From contig JADNYJ010000025.1 in NCBI GenBank assembly GCA_015501075.1, forward strand, positions 124,001-188,000: a stretch of 64,000 nt of DNA. The letters are read 5' to 3'. How positions within the stretch are numbered: position 1 is the stretch's first letter; each line of letters starts with the position of its first letter. A model generated the notes under the pieces. That model was given only the letters and a program-made list of their open reading frames with translations. It had not been told where the DNA came from and made no database searches. Both the position numbers and the translations under genes were made by a program. This DNA comes from Gymnopilus junonius. Taxonomy: Eukaryota > Basidiomycota > Agaricomycetes > Agaricales > Galerinaceae. Positions 1 to 11,909 of this stretch are shown here, one piece after another.

Positions 1-57
1 TATAACATCACTCAAAAAAAAAAAAAAAAAAAAAAATCCAACCTCATGCTCTTACAG
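1..57. other. Poly(A) tract and probable intron end
   Basis: An uninterrupted A run occupies about 14-36. It is followed by a short pyrimidine stretch ending in CTTACAG at 57, which reads as the 3' end of an intron of the HNH gene. Confidence 0.4.
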
Positions 58-866
58 ATAGACTTTCGGACCACGCCATCATAAGGTCTCTCTCTGCACT
101 ATCATTGAGCCTTTTTGACTCCCTCCTCAACTTTGATGATGTTGAAGATGTGCCCTCCATTGTATTTTCCCGAGAAGCCTTCAAGAAGAACATCCATGTA
201 GCCCATGGATTATCTGTCACTTCACGAGCTCACGATTACACCGCCGACGGGAACACTAACACAGGTATCCCATTGCCTATCCACACCTCCTTTGATATGA
301 CAACAGGAAGAGCGCTGCCATCGTCAATCATCGTTGCAGCTCATATTTTCCAACATCGATGGAAAATTATGCTCACTTCTTGGACAACTTTTCCATCCCG
401 CACTATCAACGACCCACGCAACAGGCTTTTGTTGTACAAACCTGTGGAACATGCCCTGGATCGCTCACAGCTTTGCATCAATGTCGATTCAACTCAAGGC
501 CTCGAGTCGATCTTCAAATTTCACCTATTGGATGAGACAATCAGGTCCAAGTCGCTTACAGAACGTGCTTGGGGATTAGGTGTAGTACCGGTCAGGAATA
601 TCCAATCTTATAGGGCAGAAGACTTTCATATGACATTTGGCGACCTCGACGGCCAAGCCATTCACTGGCCACCGAAGTCCAAATTTTGGCCTTCCCGATG
701 GCTCATGGCCTTACATGCTGCAATAGCAATGCGTTATGCTCAGGAGCACTATTCGTATCCAATGAGTGCAAATTTCCCCTACGACATCTCGGGCGATGTA
801 AAAACTCTAAGCATAGTAGGTGCCGTCCACACAGTAATGGCCGTGGCCGCCGTGGCAGGTGAATGA
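58..866 (+). CDS. HNH-type nuclease domain protein, 5' incomplete
   Basis: The frame is open from a likely splice acceptor (CTTACAG, ending at 57) to a TGA at 866, and no ATG occurs before about base 298. The true start is therefore in an upstream exon, probably beyond the window edge. The protein resembles the fungal HNH family: VAAHIF with the putative metal-binding His, then NDPRNRLLLYKPVEHALDR, a FHLLDETIR stretch and FGDLDGQ, which are recognisable family blocks. The family is common in agaricomycetes, is usually 250-400 residues, and its cellular role is not established. I infer a nuclease fold only. The usual CxxTG segment before the AAHI motif appears as MTTG, lacking the Cys, so activity is uncertain. 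Confidence 0.55.
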
Positions 867-1848
867 GTCAGGGTAAGGTACAGGCAGCGTGGAATAAGGC
901 TGGTGGGTGGTATGAAAAGGATGGAGGGAAGGGGATTTTTTACTAGGTGAAGCCTGACTTTCCCGACTTTCCCATTGCGGGGTTCATCATTTGAGCCAAG
1001 ACGACTTTTGCTGAAGAAGATCGAAGTGGAAGGGCCTGCAAGAAGGATTAGATGAATATACCATCGTCGCTTGGACTGCGGAGTGTATTGTGGTTTGACG
1101 ATTTGACGATAGACGTCAAGTAGTTTTTTTTCACTTCTTAAAGTTGAGCGGCAACATCCCTCGATCAGATTCCATTGTAAACAACCCGTTCTGTGTGGGA
1201 ACGGTATAAGATGAGGGGGGTTGGGTAAAGGACGGAACCATTCACAATTCCAGTCAAGTCCAGATATGGTGAGAACCCTCAGGATCACGGTCCTGAGCAA
1301 ATCTTCGAGTAAGGGTGAGCCAGTTCCTTCTATTTAGAGCTGCTCTCGTGGCTAGCTGCAAGCTGAGGGAATTTTAGCTAGTACAGGCCATTTTATACCT
1401 AAGTAGCTAGTGAAATTTTACTCTAAAATTTTAGAAGGGATAAATATGAAGAGATAGAAATGACTCAGAGAGTCTTTTTTAAGTAGGGAGCTCAACAACG
1501 AGAGATCGACGAGCACCTGTTAGTTGATGCACTAGGTTTCTAAAAATAAAATGAATTGAGTGGAATAACTTGCCTGTGGTCATCTAGCGAACATTCAATT
1601 CCTGGATCTTCATGCATCCGTTGTGAGCATGAAAATGACTAATTCCGTGCGCAACCGGAGCGCAAGCTCCACACCATTAAGCGACGAGATCTGGGTATTG
1701 GAATAGGTGTATGTAGGGTATCACAGAATACATATGATATATTGTTACGAATGAGGGTTGTAATAGGACGAAGCACTGAACGTTTTCAAGAAAATATAAT
1801 ATCACACCACAATCAGCCAGTCTTTTCAAACAGAGACGCCCCCCATCC
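867..1848. other. Intergenic region between convergent genes
   Basis: This is the shared 3' flank of the HNH gene (+) and the integrase-like gene (-). It is AT-rich. I see no conserved ORF, repeat array or RNA gene in it. Confidence 0.4.
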
Positions 1849-3998
1849 TCACAACGCACAGACGACCTGCATCCCATCGCTCAACACCGACTCAATCTCT
1901 TGCTCTTCCACCTTCGCTCCCTTCCCCTTCACATGTTCAATCGCACTGGTCGTCGCACTCCCAACACCCGCCCCTTGTCCACTCCCATCGCCACTCATAC
2001 CACACTCATCCACAGGTGTAGTAACCGCCGAGTTAGCAGGAGTCGTCAACGCGCTATCGTCGCCAATCTCCCCCCTAACAGGGAACGCAGAAAGCTGAGA
2101 TCCACACGAACTCTCGCTGCTAGTGGGGCTGGGGTTGCCAGGGTACCAACGTTGGCCTCCTGCGACGTCGCTGCTCATGTTCGCGAGAGGACTATCGGGG
2201 GTGAGATTCCCGTCTCCAAGACTATCCCTATAGGCAAGGAGCGCCTGGAAGGTCCTCTCGCTTGGGAAATCGAGGTTCAGCCGGGGTGGCACGGCGGCGC
2301 GTTTCATGGAGGCAGAGGAAGAAAAGTAAGGAGCAGCAGAAGTGAGAGTGTTGGGAGGCGTAGAAGCTTTTGTAAATATACGGGGAGGTGAAAGGGTATT
2401 GGTGTGAGGGTTAGCCGCCTCTTCAGCATCACGGTTACGTCCTTCTTCGTCGGCGAGCTGAGGGCTCGGATGAGGGGCGCAGAAGGGGAAAAGCAGCGGA
2501 TCAATTTGACTGAGGATTGCAGCTTCATCCATTACCTCCTTATGTTGCGCCTGAGAAGCCATCAAGAGATACTGCATAGTTTCCTTGTTCGTATAACCTT
2601 CTTGTTGCCGTCCAAGATCGTTAAACTGTCCCAAACCCAAGCGAGCATCCATCAGCTGAGGTAATGCCGAGTTCTCGGCTTCAACAACCCCAGACTCTGC
2701 CGTTGACGAAGGAGACTCGAACTGCATTTGCGAAAATTGCTCCGGACTCCAGAGCGGAACAATACTTGGCACGCGTGGGCGACGAACATGGAAATTCGGA
2801 TCAAGGGAAGCGTTACTATTCTCTTCTATGACAGCCAAATCCTTCGTCCTCATGAATTCGGCGTACGCAGAAGCGTAATCCTCGTGTCTATATTGCCAGC
2901 CGTTTGGAAGACCATTGTAGAGTGAAACTTCCCGAGACATAGATTGGCCGTGGAGACCTTTGGGAGGAGTATTCGTGGTAAAGCCAGATAATGCTTTAAT
3001 CCCGCGAGCACGAAGAACCGCTTCGCGATAGGCGGCCTCCAAAGGATCGTCAGAGAGCAAATTCGACTGTGAGGTAGGACTATCGACTGGGCCTCCGGCA
3101 GGCGGCCACGGTAGTACGTTTCCAGAAGACCTGGACGGCGGAGGATCTCCACCAGAATGAGAGTGAGGGTGGTCAAGGATGGTGTCACAGGGATGAAACA
3201 CACCAGGTTGGAAAATATCAGGAACGGCAGGAAGTGTAGGCATTCTCTCATAAGCAGGCGCAGAAACTGACTTCCTCATTGGTCTCGGTGCCGACGCTGT
3301 AGCCTGAGCAATCTTGAGAGCCGCCGCGCTGTCGACATTGCCACATTTCTTCATGATGCACGTCGGGCACGCCTTGATAAAACTCGAGACAAGATCCTTC
3401 GGAACCCAGGTATAGTGCTTCCGGATCAGAGCGCATGTCTTATCCCGTCCTCCATGACCAGTGCTTCCGTGGCAGTAGCACAAGAGATCGTACAGTTGCT
3501 CTTGGATTGCCACAAGCAGGCCGTCGTGGAGCAGCACCTCCTGGGGCAAATCGTCTTCGTTGGGGGAGGTCCTAAAGTTATACGGTGTGTCTTGCTGACA
3601 GTAAACATCTTCCGAGCCCAGAATCTGAATTGAGCCGTCTCGCCTGGCGTTTCCGGTTCATGAAGCACGTCCCAGATACGGTCAAACATGGACTGGGAGA
3701 TAAGAGCCTTGCCCTGCCTGCGGGGTGTGAGAGACTGGAGGTATGAAGCCTCGACTCGCTTGTACTGATCATACGTCGGGAATCCAGGCCGTTCGAGGTG
3801 ATTGAGGTCGCTGGTAGCCGAGCCAAAAGACCGGTTAGGAGAGGAATCTGTACTCCGAGCTGAAGCAGGCGAAGACTTGTCTGAGGAGCCATCAGGCATA
3901 GACCTAGAGATGACCATAGGTATTGCGCCTCGAGCGTAAGGTTTGAAACCAGTAGACGAGTTTCGTCGAGAGCCAGAAGACGGGCGTGCAGGTGACAT
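1849..3998 (-). CDS. Integrase zinc-binding (HHCC) domain protein, apparent frameshift
   Basis: Single long coding region on the minus strand. The N-terminal part is basic and Ser-rich, then carries a conserved block with FPTYDQYKRVEASYLQSLTP, then QFRFWARKMFT. The second part holds an integrase-type zinc-binding domain: GSTGHGGRDKTCALIRKHYTW, then CPTCIMKKC, supplying the H-H-C-C ligands. No integrase catalytic core or protease follows. The remaining roughly 400 residues are low-complexity and Pro/Ser-rich. It therefore looks like a host gene that adopted a retroelement zinc-binding domain, probably a nuclear DNA- or protein-binding factor (inference). The two halves are in different frames. 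Adding one base to the five-G run at 3562-3566 joins them without any intron, so the break is either an indel error or a real lesion. Confidence 0.65.
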
Positions 3999-4637
3999 TA
4001 GAACGAGTTGGTTTGAAACGGAAATAGTCTGTGCAGAACCAGAATGTCAAAGAACAACAAAACGCCAGATGATACAGTCGTGTAAGAATAAGGGGCCTTC
4101 TGCTTGAACGAGGCCTCAGCGGCGTTGTATGGTGGTGGTCGAGGGAAGGATTCGAGATGAGGCTGACCGTCCGCCGCAAATCCGAAATAAGGCAAAATGT
4201 CATGTGATCTTCGGGAAAATAACCTGGACGGCTCCGGAGTTCCGGCGCCACTGCTACCTGTGATCTATCATCTCCCTGGATCTTCTTAGCTTTGTAGATC
4301 GACGCTGTGCCATGAATTTCTACACATTCTCCCGCATTAATATTTAAGGACGCCCAGAAGCTCATCCAAAATAATTTTTCCGTCTCTTAAAACTGTGACG
4401 TTGCGAGGTATTTCTTTCGGGTCCTCCTCCACGATCTATCGTTCGAATATTCATTTCTGCAGCCCAAGCTTGCATAAGATTGATGATCAGAAGGGCTGAT
4501 TTCCAAGCCAGATTTCCAGTGGACTGGTACAATGTATTAAGTACAATTACCCTGTCGCAGAATCCTCGTGTGCACCATAATTTGCAATCTATGCTAAGCT
4601 ACGCACCCACTACTGTACTCTCCTCACTACCACGATG
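3999..4637. other. Promoter side of the integrase-like gene
   Basis: Upstream region of the integrase-like gene and downstream of the MYND gene. The short ORFs here have no recognisable domain, and I see no repeats. Confidence 0.3.
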
Positions 4638-5297
4638 CTAATCCACAGGCTTTACTCTGCCATACTCTTCAAAATACGTCACAAACAACTTCAAATCCTG
4701 TTCGATATCCACATTGTCATAGAAATCATACGTGTATAAGCTTTGCATTCTCAACGCCACGATATTTCCACACCACGGGTGCCCTGCTTTGCCTTCCGTA
4801 ACGTTCACGATGCAACGGTTTAATGGCGATCCGTTTATAGAAAAGTCGTCGTCGTACTTGAAGCAGAGGGCACGCCCAAGTTGCGGTCCATTGATCCCCA
4901 ACCGGTGGAAGTAGAGGGGTCTCACTGCCGCATCTTGCTTGAACCATACATCTGTGTCGAGCTTCTGGTATTGGACATCGTCCTCACTCACGCGAGACAA
5001 CTCCCAAGGAACCTTTACTAGACGGGGCTTGGTTTCATTCACGGCGAAGAGGATGGCATCGAATGTGTTAGCACCAGCTGCCTTGACCTTGAGGCAGTAC
5101 TCTTTGTGTGCTCGCCAGTCCTGCAGGCAACACATAGCGGAGGAGGTTCAGTTAGGTGCAGGCAAATAGCATACAGCGTAATGTTCAGATCTCACCTTTT
5201 TCTGATGCTCTCTGTTACAATAAGAAACACTTTTGCAGCTGGAACACGATTTCGTGGTAGGAGTGCCACACATGAGGCAGCTTTGTATGGTCGCCAT
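4638..5297 (-). CDS. MYND zinc-finger protein
   Basis: Two exons: 5297-5196 and 5120-4638, 194 residues. The start ATG at 5297 immediately precedes the finger. The 75-bp intron begins GTGAGA and ends CTGCAG, and it interrupts the finger itself. Spliced, the N-terminus reads CLMCGTP...CSSCKSVSYCNREHQKK|DWRAHKEYC, a complete C6HC MYND zinc finger at residues 6-44, a protein-interaction module. The remainder (residues 60-190) has no recognised catalytic motif; it contains WFKQDAAVRPLYFHRLG and ends with FVTYFEEYGRVKPVD. Small single-MYND proteins are numerous in agaricomycetes and their partners are mostly unknown. Both splice junctions keep frame, and the gene looks intact. Confidence 0.8.
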
Positions 5298-5923
5298 GAA
5301 GGATCGACGGTAGCTCGAAGTAAAGGAGGAATTGACGAAGTCTCTTGTCGGTAGGGACAACCTGCGGTCAAGGGCGAAATGGGCAGATGGTGGCTTGTGT
5401 AAGAGTTGCCGCGGACATCCAAGACCCCACGTTTTGATCTCCAAAAATAAATGCGCGTGCGCCACCCAGATTCATCTAGTTGCGGGGATGATTTAGGTAA
5501 GTAACATTTGGATTCCAGGACTGGTTTATTAACGATTCCAAGTTTCCGAATACCTGGAAACAATATCGAACAAGCATTCAAACTGGGACCTTCAGTCATA
5601 AATAACCAGTGCAGCGGTTACACTGGACGTTAACAATAAATTTTCGCATCGACTTTCGGGGGTAACTATCTAACAGTATGTACATCAGCATAAAGAACCA
5701 CATAACTATCAAGAAACATACTGAACATAAGTAATAGGTACACTGCCATGTCTGGATCGGGATTTAAGAATATATTACCCAGGAGACTGGCGAATATCAA
5801 GACTAGAAGGGAAGGGGACGAAGATAAAAGAAGCAAGTATCAATATCAGAAAAAGAAAAGGGTCTCTTGAGACAGTGGTTAACGAAGAGACTCCATGATG
5901 GAAATAACGACAACGACGTCAAA
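5298..5923. other. Intergenic region between MYND gene and H2A.Z
   Basis: AT-rich spacer: promoter side of the MYND gene and 3' flank of H2A.Z. I see no gene or repeat in it. Confidence 0.35.
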
Positions 5924-6489
5924 TCACTGCTGAGCACCTTCAGGTTTCTTGGCAGCGCTTTTGATGTTGCCCGTGAGGCTCTTGTGGATGAACGGCAGAA
6001 CACCTCCGCCAGCGATAGTAGCTCGTACAAGTGTATCAAGTTCTTCGTCTCCACGTATGGCAAGTTGTAGATGGCGAGGAGTGATACGTTTCACGCGGAG
6101 ATCCTTGGATGCATTACCTGACGTAAAATCATCATGAGCATCGTACAATTTCAGGACAACAAACAGATACACCCACCTGCGAGCTCCAGCACCTCTGCTG
6201 TCAGGTATTCAAGAATAGCAGTTGTGTATACTGCCGCTTTCGCGCCGATCCGAACGTTATGTTGGGTCCGTTGTTTCAGGTAACGATGAATACGACCGAC
6301 GGGAAACTATCCGATACCAATGCTCAACATGATATAACATCAGAGAAGAGAAGAAACACACACCTGGAGCCCAGCCTTCTGACTCCTCGTCTGGATCGTC
6401 CGTTGCGTCCCTGAAGGTTGCGTTGCTCCCGGCGCCACCGTACCCGACTGCGACTTTCCTCCTCCGCTTGATTTCGCTTTGGGTGGCAT
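5924..6489 (-). CDS. htz1: Histone H2A variant H2A.Z
   Basis: Three exons: 6489-6364, 6306-6177 and 6117-5924, giving 149 residues with all phases matching. The protein replaces H2A in nucleosomes at promoters and boundaries. The N-tail is Lys/Gly/Ser-rich. The histone fold starts at [15 protein letters not shown] and continues [50 protein letters not shown] and [14 protein letters not shown]. The H2A.Z-specific features are the [13 protein letters not shown] segment and the acidic-patch context before it; the SQE/SQL tail of canonical H2A is absent. Introns are 57 and 59 bp with GTGTGT and GTGGGT donors. The N-tail is somewhat longer than usual. Identity is near certain. Confidence 0.95.
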
Positions 6490-7320
6490 CGTAGAGAGCT
6501 TTGTGGCACGAAAAAGTAATACCACAGGCTGCAAAAAATGACTCGGAATGAGACAAGATGCACGAAAAAATGACTGAGAATATGACGCGCTTGTACACAC
6601 CTATTGGTCCTCCAAAAATTCTTAAAAAATTTGCAAGAACTATAGTTGACGTGTTTGGAATCAGTCTGGAGCGGTGCAGGGGCAAAATAGACGAAACTGA
6701 CAGAGGGTGGACGCGACTGTGGCAGCGGTGGTGGTGGTTCCAAAGAAAGACCTATTGACGCGTATTTGGTAATTTCGCACTATCCTTGATCAACAAAGTC
6801 ACATGGCAATGAGGCACTCGGGCTATAAATAGCTCTTGATTCTCTTCCTCCTTCGTCATCCACAGTCCATTGGCGTTTCATCCCCAGCTATTTTGACCAA
6901 TACTAAGCTTGATGACGCAAGGACAATTTTATGGCTCAATTGTCCAGCAAAATGTAACCTCTCCGAGCCTTTGTCCTTATGTCAGATGTTTTCAGATGTT
7001 TAACGTCCGGCGACTGTCACTTAAATTTGCACCTAGCAAAATCTGTTCTGTCATCCTTTCCCATGTATCTGCCTCCAGTAAGTATTGAAATACTCTGTGT
7101 GGCCCCACCGTGCTCCATGTATGTGATGGTTTATCCTCTCTTGTAGATCCACCCCGTGGAGATAGGAATACTGAGGACAACAGAGAGGCAATGCGGGAAG
7201 CTCCACTAGCCCCAATGTATAAAACAGAGGTCTTTTCCAGTTAAAAACAGCCTTCAGCATTTTCCTTCCATATCGGCGTCTTCGATCTACCTGAATGCTG
7301 CTAACCACGTCCATGCCAGC
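6490..7320. other. Divergent promoter region, H2A.Z / seven-helix gene
   Basis: Head-to-head intergenic region. It contains two plus-strand TATA-like boxes: GGCTATAAATAGC near 6822 and TGTATAAAAC near 7216. Short ORFs here have no recognisable features. Confidence 0.4.
7217..7225 (+). promoter_or_regulatory. TATA box candidate
   Basis: The sequence GTATAAAAC lies about 96 bp upstream of the ATG at 7321, which fits a TATA element for the seven-helix membrane protein gene. Confidence 0.4.
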
Positions 7321-8564
7321 ATGAATTCTGGTGTACCACCCCTTCATGATTCTTTATTATGTCAGGGCATTTCCTCCCAATTGCAAATCGAAAAAATATC
7401 CACGGGCATCTGTGGAATCGCCTACTGTGTTGTGCTCTTTCTCTACATAATCAGTTTTCGTGCTTTGGAGAGAAAGTATGGCCCGAAAAGCACTCCCCCA
7501 ACTCCGACCTCTTCAAGTTCTCAGAAAAAAAGATGGTTCTACATCCTTTACATCAGCTTTATGCTTATGTTAAGCACAGCCGCATTAATCGAGGACATTG
7601 TAACTACGGCACAAACAGCATCTATAGTAAATGAACCGGATTGCAATTCTGCACTACTATTCCAACCGCCGTTTACGGTTTTCCCGCTTACAATTTGGGC
7701 AGCTGACGCTTTCATGGTGAGTGAGGGGTTCTCAATCATCCGGGTGGTCGTCTAATATACGATAAATAGATATGGCGATGTGTAGTATTGTATCAAGGAG
7801 TACGCAAGGACCTCAATTAATTGTACTTGGCATCCTCGGGCTCTCTTTTCTAGCCCAAATAGGTATGTGATGCTTGGCAGACCATATTCTCTTTTGACCT
7901 CTAATATCTATCCATGATTAAAACAAAAAGTGTCTGGGTTTCTGGTTATCGTCCTCCTACCGATTCGTGGGTTCGCCCCAAGCTCTATTGGAGGTACAAA
8001 CAACCATCATATACATCATGGCTCTCGTTTTTATTTCTCTTTTCCTAAACACCATCATCTCTGTTCTAGTAACCCTACGAATCAGGAAGCATCAAAAAAT
8101 TCTTCAGGCAAACTTTGGAAAGGGGCATGGCAAGGTATATACGAGAGTCATCGTGATATGTGTAGAGTCATGTGCTTTAATCGCATTGGGGGAGGTAGTT
8201 CAACTCGTGTTGGCTTTTATGACCCAAGCAGGATCTCCTCTGCCGCTGCAGGTGACGTTTTTCTTGCTTCCCCAGATATGCGTGAGTAATGATCTGTTGG
8301 ATGTCGAATGATATCTAATATCAGGTATGTATCATCCAGGTTATCTCGCCCCTCTTGATCATATACCGTGTCGCCAAAGGGATAGACTCGGAGACCAGAA
8401 ATACCAGTCTCAACCAAAATACAACAACCGACGGCGATGCCGTACGTTTACGCCGCCGCCTTACTGAAGAGAGTCTACGATTCTCATCTGCCACTATCTC
8501 GAAATCGGCAGGTGGTTCAGGCAGTGAGACGGCAAGTCAAGAAATTTCAACAACAGTCCCTTAG
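7321..8564 (+). pseudogene. Seven-helix fungal membrane protein, frame-interrupted
   Basis: Four exons: 7321-7716, 7770-7862, 7931-8281 and 8340-8564. Exon 1 encodes two hydrophobic helices (GIAYCVVLFLYIISF and YILYISFMLMLSTAALI) and ends at WAADAFM. Exon 2 continues IWRCVVLYQGV. Exon 3 has IIYIMALVFISLFLNTIISVLV and TRVIVICVESCALIALG. Exon 4 gives VISPLLIIYRVAKG and a polar C-tail. This is the layout of the large basidiomycete seven-transmembrane family of unknown ligand, located in a membrane. In exon 2 the frame changes after QGVRK, where the next helix (GPQLIVLGILGLSFLAQI) is one base out of frame, and it must change back in exon 3. So there are two single-base shifts, either errors or decay. 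Confidence 0.6.
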
Positions 8565-9810
8565 TCTTTTCATAATTCGTGTAGGAATGAGAAGCATCGT
8601 GGATAATATTATCCAAAGTTCCGAACCGATTACCAATCTTTGAGCAGCATAATAAGACTCAATCAAAGGTCCAACGGGGAAACATTTGTAACGCACTATA
8701 CTTCTGCACCCCAGTCATGGTGAGGTCAATAAAATGCTCAGTGCTCCAGAATTACCTCGAAGGCCAATGGAAATCCGATGATTAATATCCTCCTAGTAAT
8801 CTTAATCTACCTCGTCCTATTTACAATGAAGTTACTCATGTACCATGCGTGTATCTACTCAAATAGTGCTACATATTCTATAATACATCCATCGACAATC
8901 GTCCAGATCTCTATACTACCCAAAATCCACCGAAGACGTCCCATCTCAAAAATTTATATCAGCCCTACCGCAAGATCCTCCCAAGTACCTCCCACCCCCT
9001 CCTCGACATCCTTACAATATCACTCACCTCTCCGGCATTCCTCAAGCCAATATTCAAATTTCCAGCAGCCAGGAGACGCGTCAGCTGTGCGTCGGAAAGG
9101 ATCTCGGCCGTTTGTGGGCCTATGATAGAGGGGATTTGGGGCTTGAGTGGGGTGGATTTACTGGCGCCTTTCCATGTGGGTCCAGGTTTACCTATACTTG
9201 CACCTGCACCTGCACTTTGACTCATGCCAAAGCCCCTTGCATCCTCCAGCCCCCTCATGCCTGGTTTTATTTGTAACCACCCTCTCTCTCCAGGTTTACC
9301 TTCAAAAGAGCACGGGACCCAATATATCCATGTTTTCATCAGTAAATTGTGGAAAGTGCGATGAGCCATCACGAGCCTAAGTAATCCGGTGTGAGTGACT
9401 GCGCGTGGTGTGATCCGGTCACACCCCCATATTTGGCTCGCACTGCCTTATGAGCGCACCCCGATTTGGCGAGCCAGATATGAGCTTGTTATCCGGCGGT
9501 TTCGAAATCACCAGTTAAGTACAATCTCACATGGGAACCATGATTTCAGTACCGACGTATAGTAGTCTCATGATGTCCATATCACCCTGGTATATAATTC
9601 ATGAGAACTAGGTCGTGCTGATATCAATCTCACAACTTCAAAGCAGGTTGATCTACATCCTACAACACCTTGCAGCAGTACATGAGACATGTTCAAATGA
9701 AGCAAAGAAAAAGATATATTTGAGGTACGACAAGGCAAGAAGTAGTATTACTCGACCCCCATTTCCAACTAAACTTGACCAGGATCACTTCGGGTACGCT
9801 CAACATCACC
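8565..9810. other. Intergenic region with one unassigned ORF
   Basis: Contains a 135-residue minus-strand ORF (8965-9369, ATG at 9369) that I cannot assign, and a GC-rich patch near 9400-9490 with ATTTGGCTCGC and GGCGAGCC motifs, resembling motifs near 12240-12270. Otherwise no gene is recognisable. Confidence 0.3.
8965..9369 (-). CDS. Unassigned ORF, possibly a gene fragment
   Basis: Open frame of about 134 codons from an ATG at 9369. The middle is Gly-rich (MSQSAGAGASIGKPGP), and the C-terminal part, ILSDAQLTRLLAAGNLNIGL, looks like an amphipathic helix. I recognise no domain, and splice signals are not convincing. It could be a real short gene, the remnant of a longer one, or chance. Antisense ORFs over the same stretch look less protein-like. 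Confidence 0.25.
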   Translation of the reverse strand: MAHRTFHNLLMKTWIYWVPCSFEGKPGERGWLQIKPGMRGLEDARGFGMSQSAGAGASIGKPGPTWKGASKSTPLKPQIPSIIGPQTAEILSDAQLTRLLAAGNLNIGLRNAGEVSDIVRMSRRGWEVLGRILR

Positions 9811-11142
9811 TCAGGCACGCTCTGCCTCCATCCGAGCACGTTCAGCCTCTGCAAAGGCACGCTCCGCCTCATTGAGTGCTTGCTCTGCCTCGGTGCGGGC
9901 ATGATCAGCCTCCTCTTGAACACGCCTTGCGCGGGACTCTTGAAGCCTCTGCTCCGATGACAGTGCAGCAGCACAGGTCAAGTCAATGGATGTATCTGAC
10001 GTAGGGGGGAATATTTGACTTGAAAACAGTATCAGAACAGTGATAAAATGGCGAAAGAATGACCAAGCATACCTATTCCACCATTGCAGAAGGTCATTTA
10101 CCTTATCCCTTGTGATTTGGTCTTTAATGACCTCGAAGAAGTCGACAACGAAGTTATAGAAAGAAGGGTAGTGGAATCCAGCGTGCTTGGCCTTCCAGTC
10201 CCTAGATGTGTTGAGGGCGAAAAGCAGCTAAGGGGATCAATCAGCGACAGACACCTAGATAAGTAGCATGGGTTGAATACATACCTGTGTAGCTGCGTAG
10301 GCGATAGAGCGCGGGGTGACTTGTCCAGCAAGGTGCAGGAGTGATGCAACATCTCGTCGCCTCGTCTTAGGCTCCGAGACAAAGTTCACGTCCGCGGCAG
10401 ATGACGGTGCCGTGAATATGTTACGGTATGTCTATTGGGTCTTGGTTAGTAGATGGATAGGGGATAACATAGGACAAGGAAAACTCACGAGAATTAAGAG
10501 CGGCCCCTTCAAATACCCGACCTCAGGGTGATCATCGTCACCTTCTTCGTCCTCGTACAGACAGCGCAAAAAGAAGCTGGAAGCCATACTATAGCCACTC
10601 TCTGCAGCGCGTAGTTTGGCACGCACTATCAAGACATCGAACTCATGAAAGAGATCAGCAAGCCTGCGGATTCCGCGTCCAGGCTGAGTGGCAGAGGCCG
10701 GTTTTTCGTCCTTAGACCTGTAGGTTTTGCATGAATACCATTTCAGTATGAGAGACCTAACATACCTTTTCTTTTTGGGTTGCTGGGCAGGTTCATCTTC
10801 ATCATCGTCATCTACAAATGAAGATCTCCTTCGAACTCCCAACTGCGAATAGTCTTCTCTGCTCGGCGAGGAACTTCTGCCTGGAGGCGGCGAGCTCCTA
10901 GGCAGGGATGAGTACCTACGGGAAGGCGAGGAATCTCTAGAAGGTTGCAAAGAACGAGAGGGGCTCCGTGTAGGCGAGGATGTCCGAGACATGCGAGACG
11001 AACGTCGGGAAAGAGAGGACCGATGAGGAGAGGACCGACGAGGAGAGGATCGTCGAGGCGGAGATGTTGGACGTGAGGTGCGAGATGAGTGAGAAGGACT
11101 TCGCCGACTCGCCGGTGATCGATCTCGCTCAGAGCGAGGCAT
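9811..11142 (-). CDS. DUF6698-type protein with RS-rich N-terminus and coiled-coil tail
   Basis: Five exons: 11142-10766, 10717-10489, 10431-10285, 10227-10073 and 10018-9811, 371 residues with all junctions in phase. Residues 1-110 are an Arg/Ser-rich, SR-like disordered segment followed by an acidic DDDDEDE patch and KKKR, a possible nuclear signal. The central part (RRLADLFHEFDVLIVRAK, SLLHLAGQVTPRSIAYAA, LLFALNTSRDWK, FYNFVVDFFE, LLQWWN) matches my recollection of DUF6698, a basidiomycete-specific domain of unknown function that is often multicopy. The C-terminus is a heptad-like run of EAERA/EAEQA units, predicted coiled coil. The gene is intact. Nuclear location is inferred from composition only. 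Confidence 0.65.
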
Positions 11143-11194
11143 GTTCAGAGGGAGGGAGGGAAAGAAAGAGAAGGACTTGTCGTCAAATGCTGCA

Positions 11195-11203
11195 CTTTTA
11201 TAG
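11195..11203 (-). promoter_or_regulatory. TATA box candidate
   Basis: On the minus strand CTATAAAAG lies about 53 bp upstream of the ATG at 11142 of the DUF6698-type gene. Confidence 0.45.
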
Positions 11204-11648
11204 CTGCAGGTAAAGATTTACCCGCCAATTTGATTTTCTATGCCGGAGCTTACCCATTGCCAGGTACGTTGGCTGATCATCGTATGGCTCACCGGCGTTA
11301 TCTATTGCAAATACCCTGTTTTCAATTCCGAAATTAATCTGTTCTTCCACTGTTACTGCCGCCATCCTTTGGGCTCCAGCGACCGTGGTTCACTGTGACT
11401 TCGAGTGTGAAAGCGGACAATGCGCTTGAGTCGAGTCCTTTTCACCTTTTCATGTCTACTTGCATTGGTGTTTGGGATGGTTGTTTGCTGCCAGAAATGC
11501 CCTCGAGAATCAAACCAGTCAGGAATCACGAAGCACCGCCAGCAATGTTCCACCTACAAAAAGTTTTCCGAGGAGCGCACTGCAACTCTTCGGAACGCGC
11601 TGCTTTCTACGCTCACCTTCATCCAGCTTTCTTGACCGTGATACCCTT

Positions 11649-11909
11649 ATGCGTCATTTTGGCCACGGTGTCGGTCACGGAGAATTTGCAAGACATCGAG
11701 AAATGGATCGACCGCCGGATGATGAAGAGGAGGCTGAGGAAGGAGATGGTGACGAAGCTGAGGAAGATGAGGAGGGTATGGATGTTGACGATACCACGGC
11801 AGAGGGCAGCGATGATGGAGGTTTGAGTGAGGAAGAAGGCGGGGGCTCGGAAGACAGTGGCGGCGATAACAGCGGCGATGACGAAGACAACGGTTATGCA
11901 AGCCTTTAA
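11649..11909 (+). CDS. Small highly acidic ORF, unassigned
   Basis: An 86-codon open frame. It starts MRHFGHGVGHGEF, and its second half is almost entirely Asp, Glu, Gly and Ser (EEEAEEGDGDEAEEDEEG, then GGGSEDSGGDNSGDD), ending NGYASL. Such acidic tails occur at the C-termini of nuclear and transposon-derived fungal proteins, so this may be the last exon of a larger, degenerate gene starting near 11400. No domain is recognised. The antisense frames are Ser/His-rich shadows of the same repeat. Confidence 0.25.
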   Translation: MRHFGHGVGHGEFARHREMDRPPDDEEEAEEGDGDEAEEDEEGMDVDDTTAEGSDDGGLSEEEGGGSEDSGGDNSGDDEDNGYASL

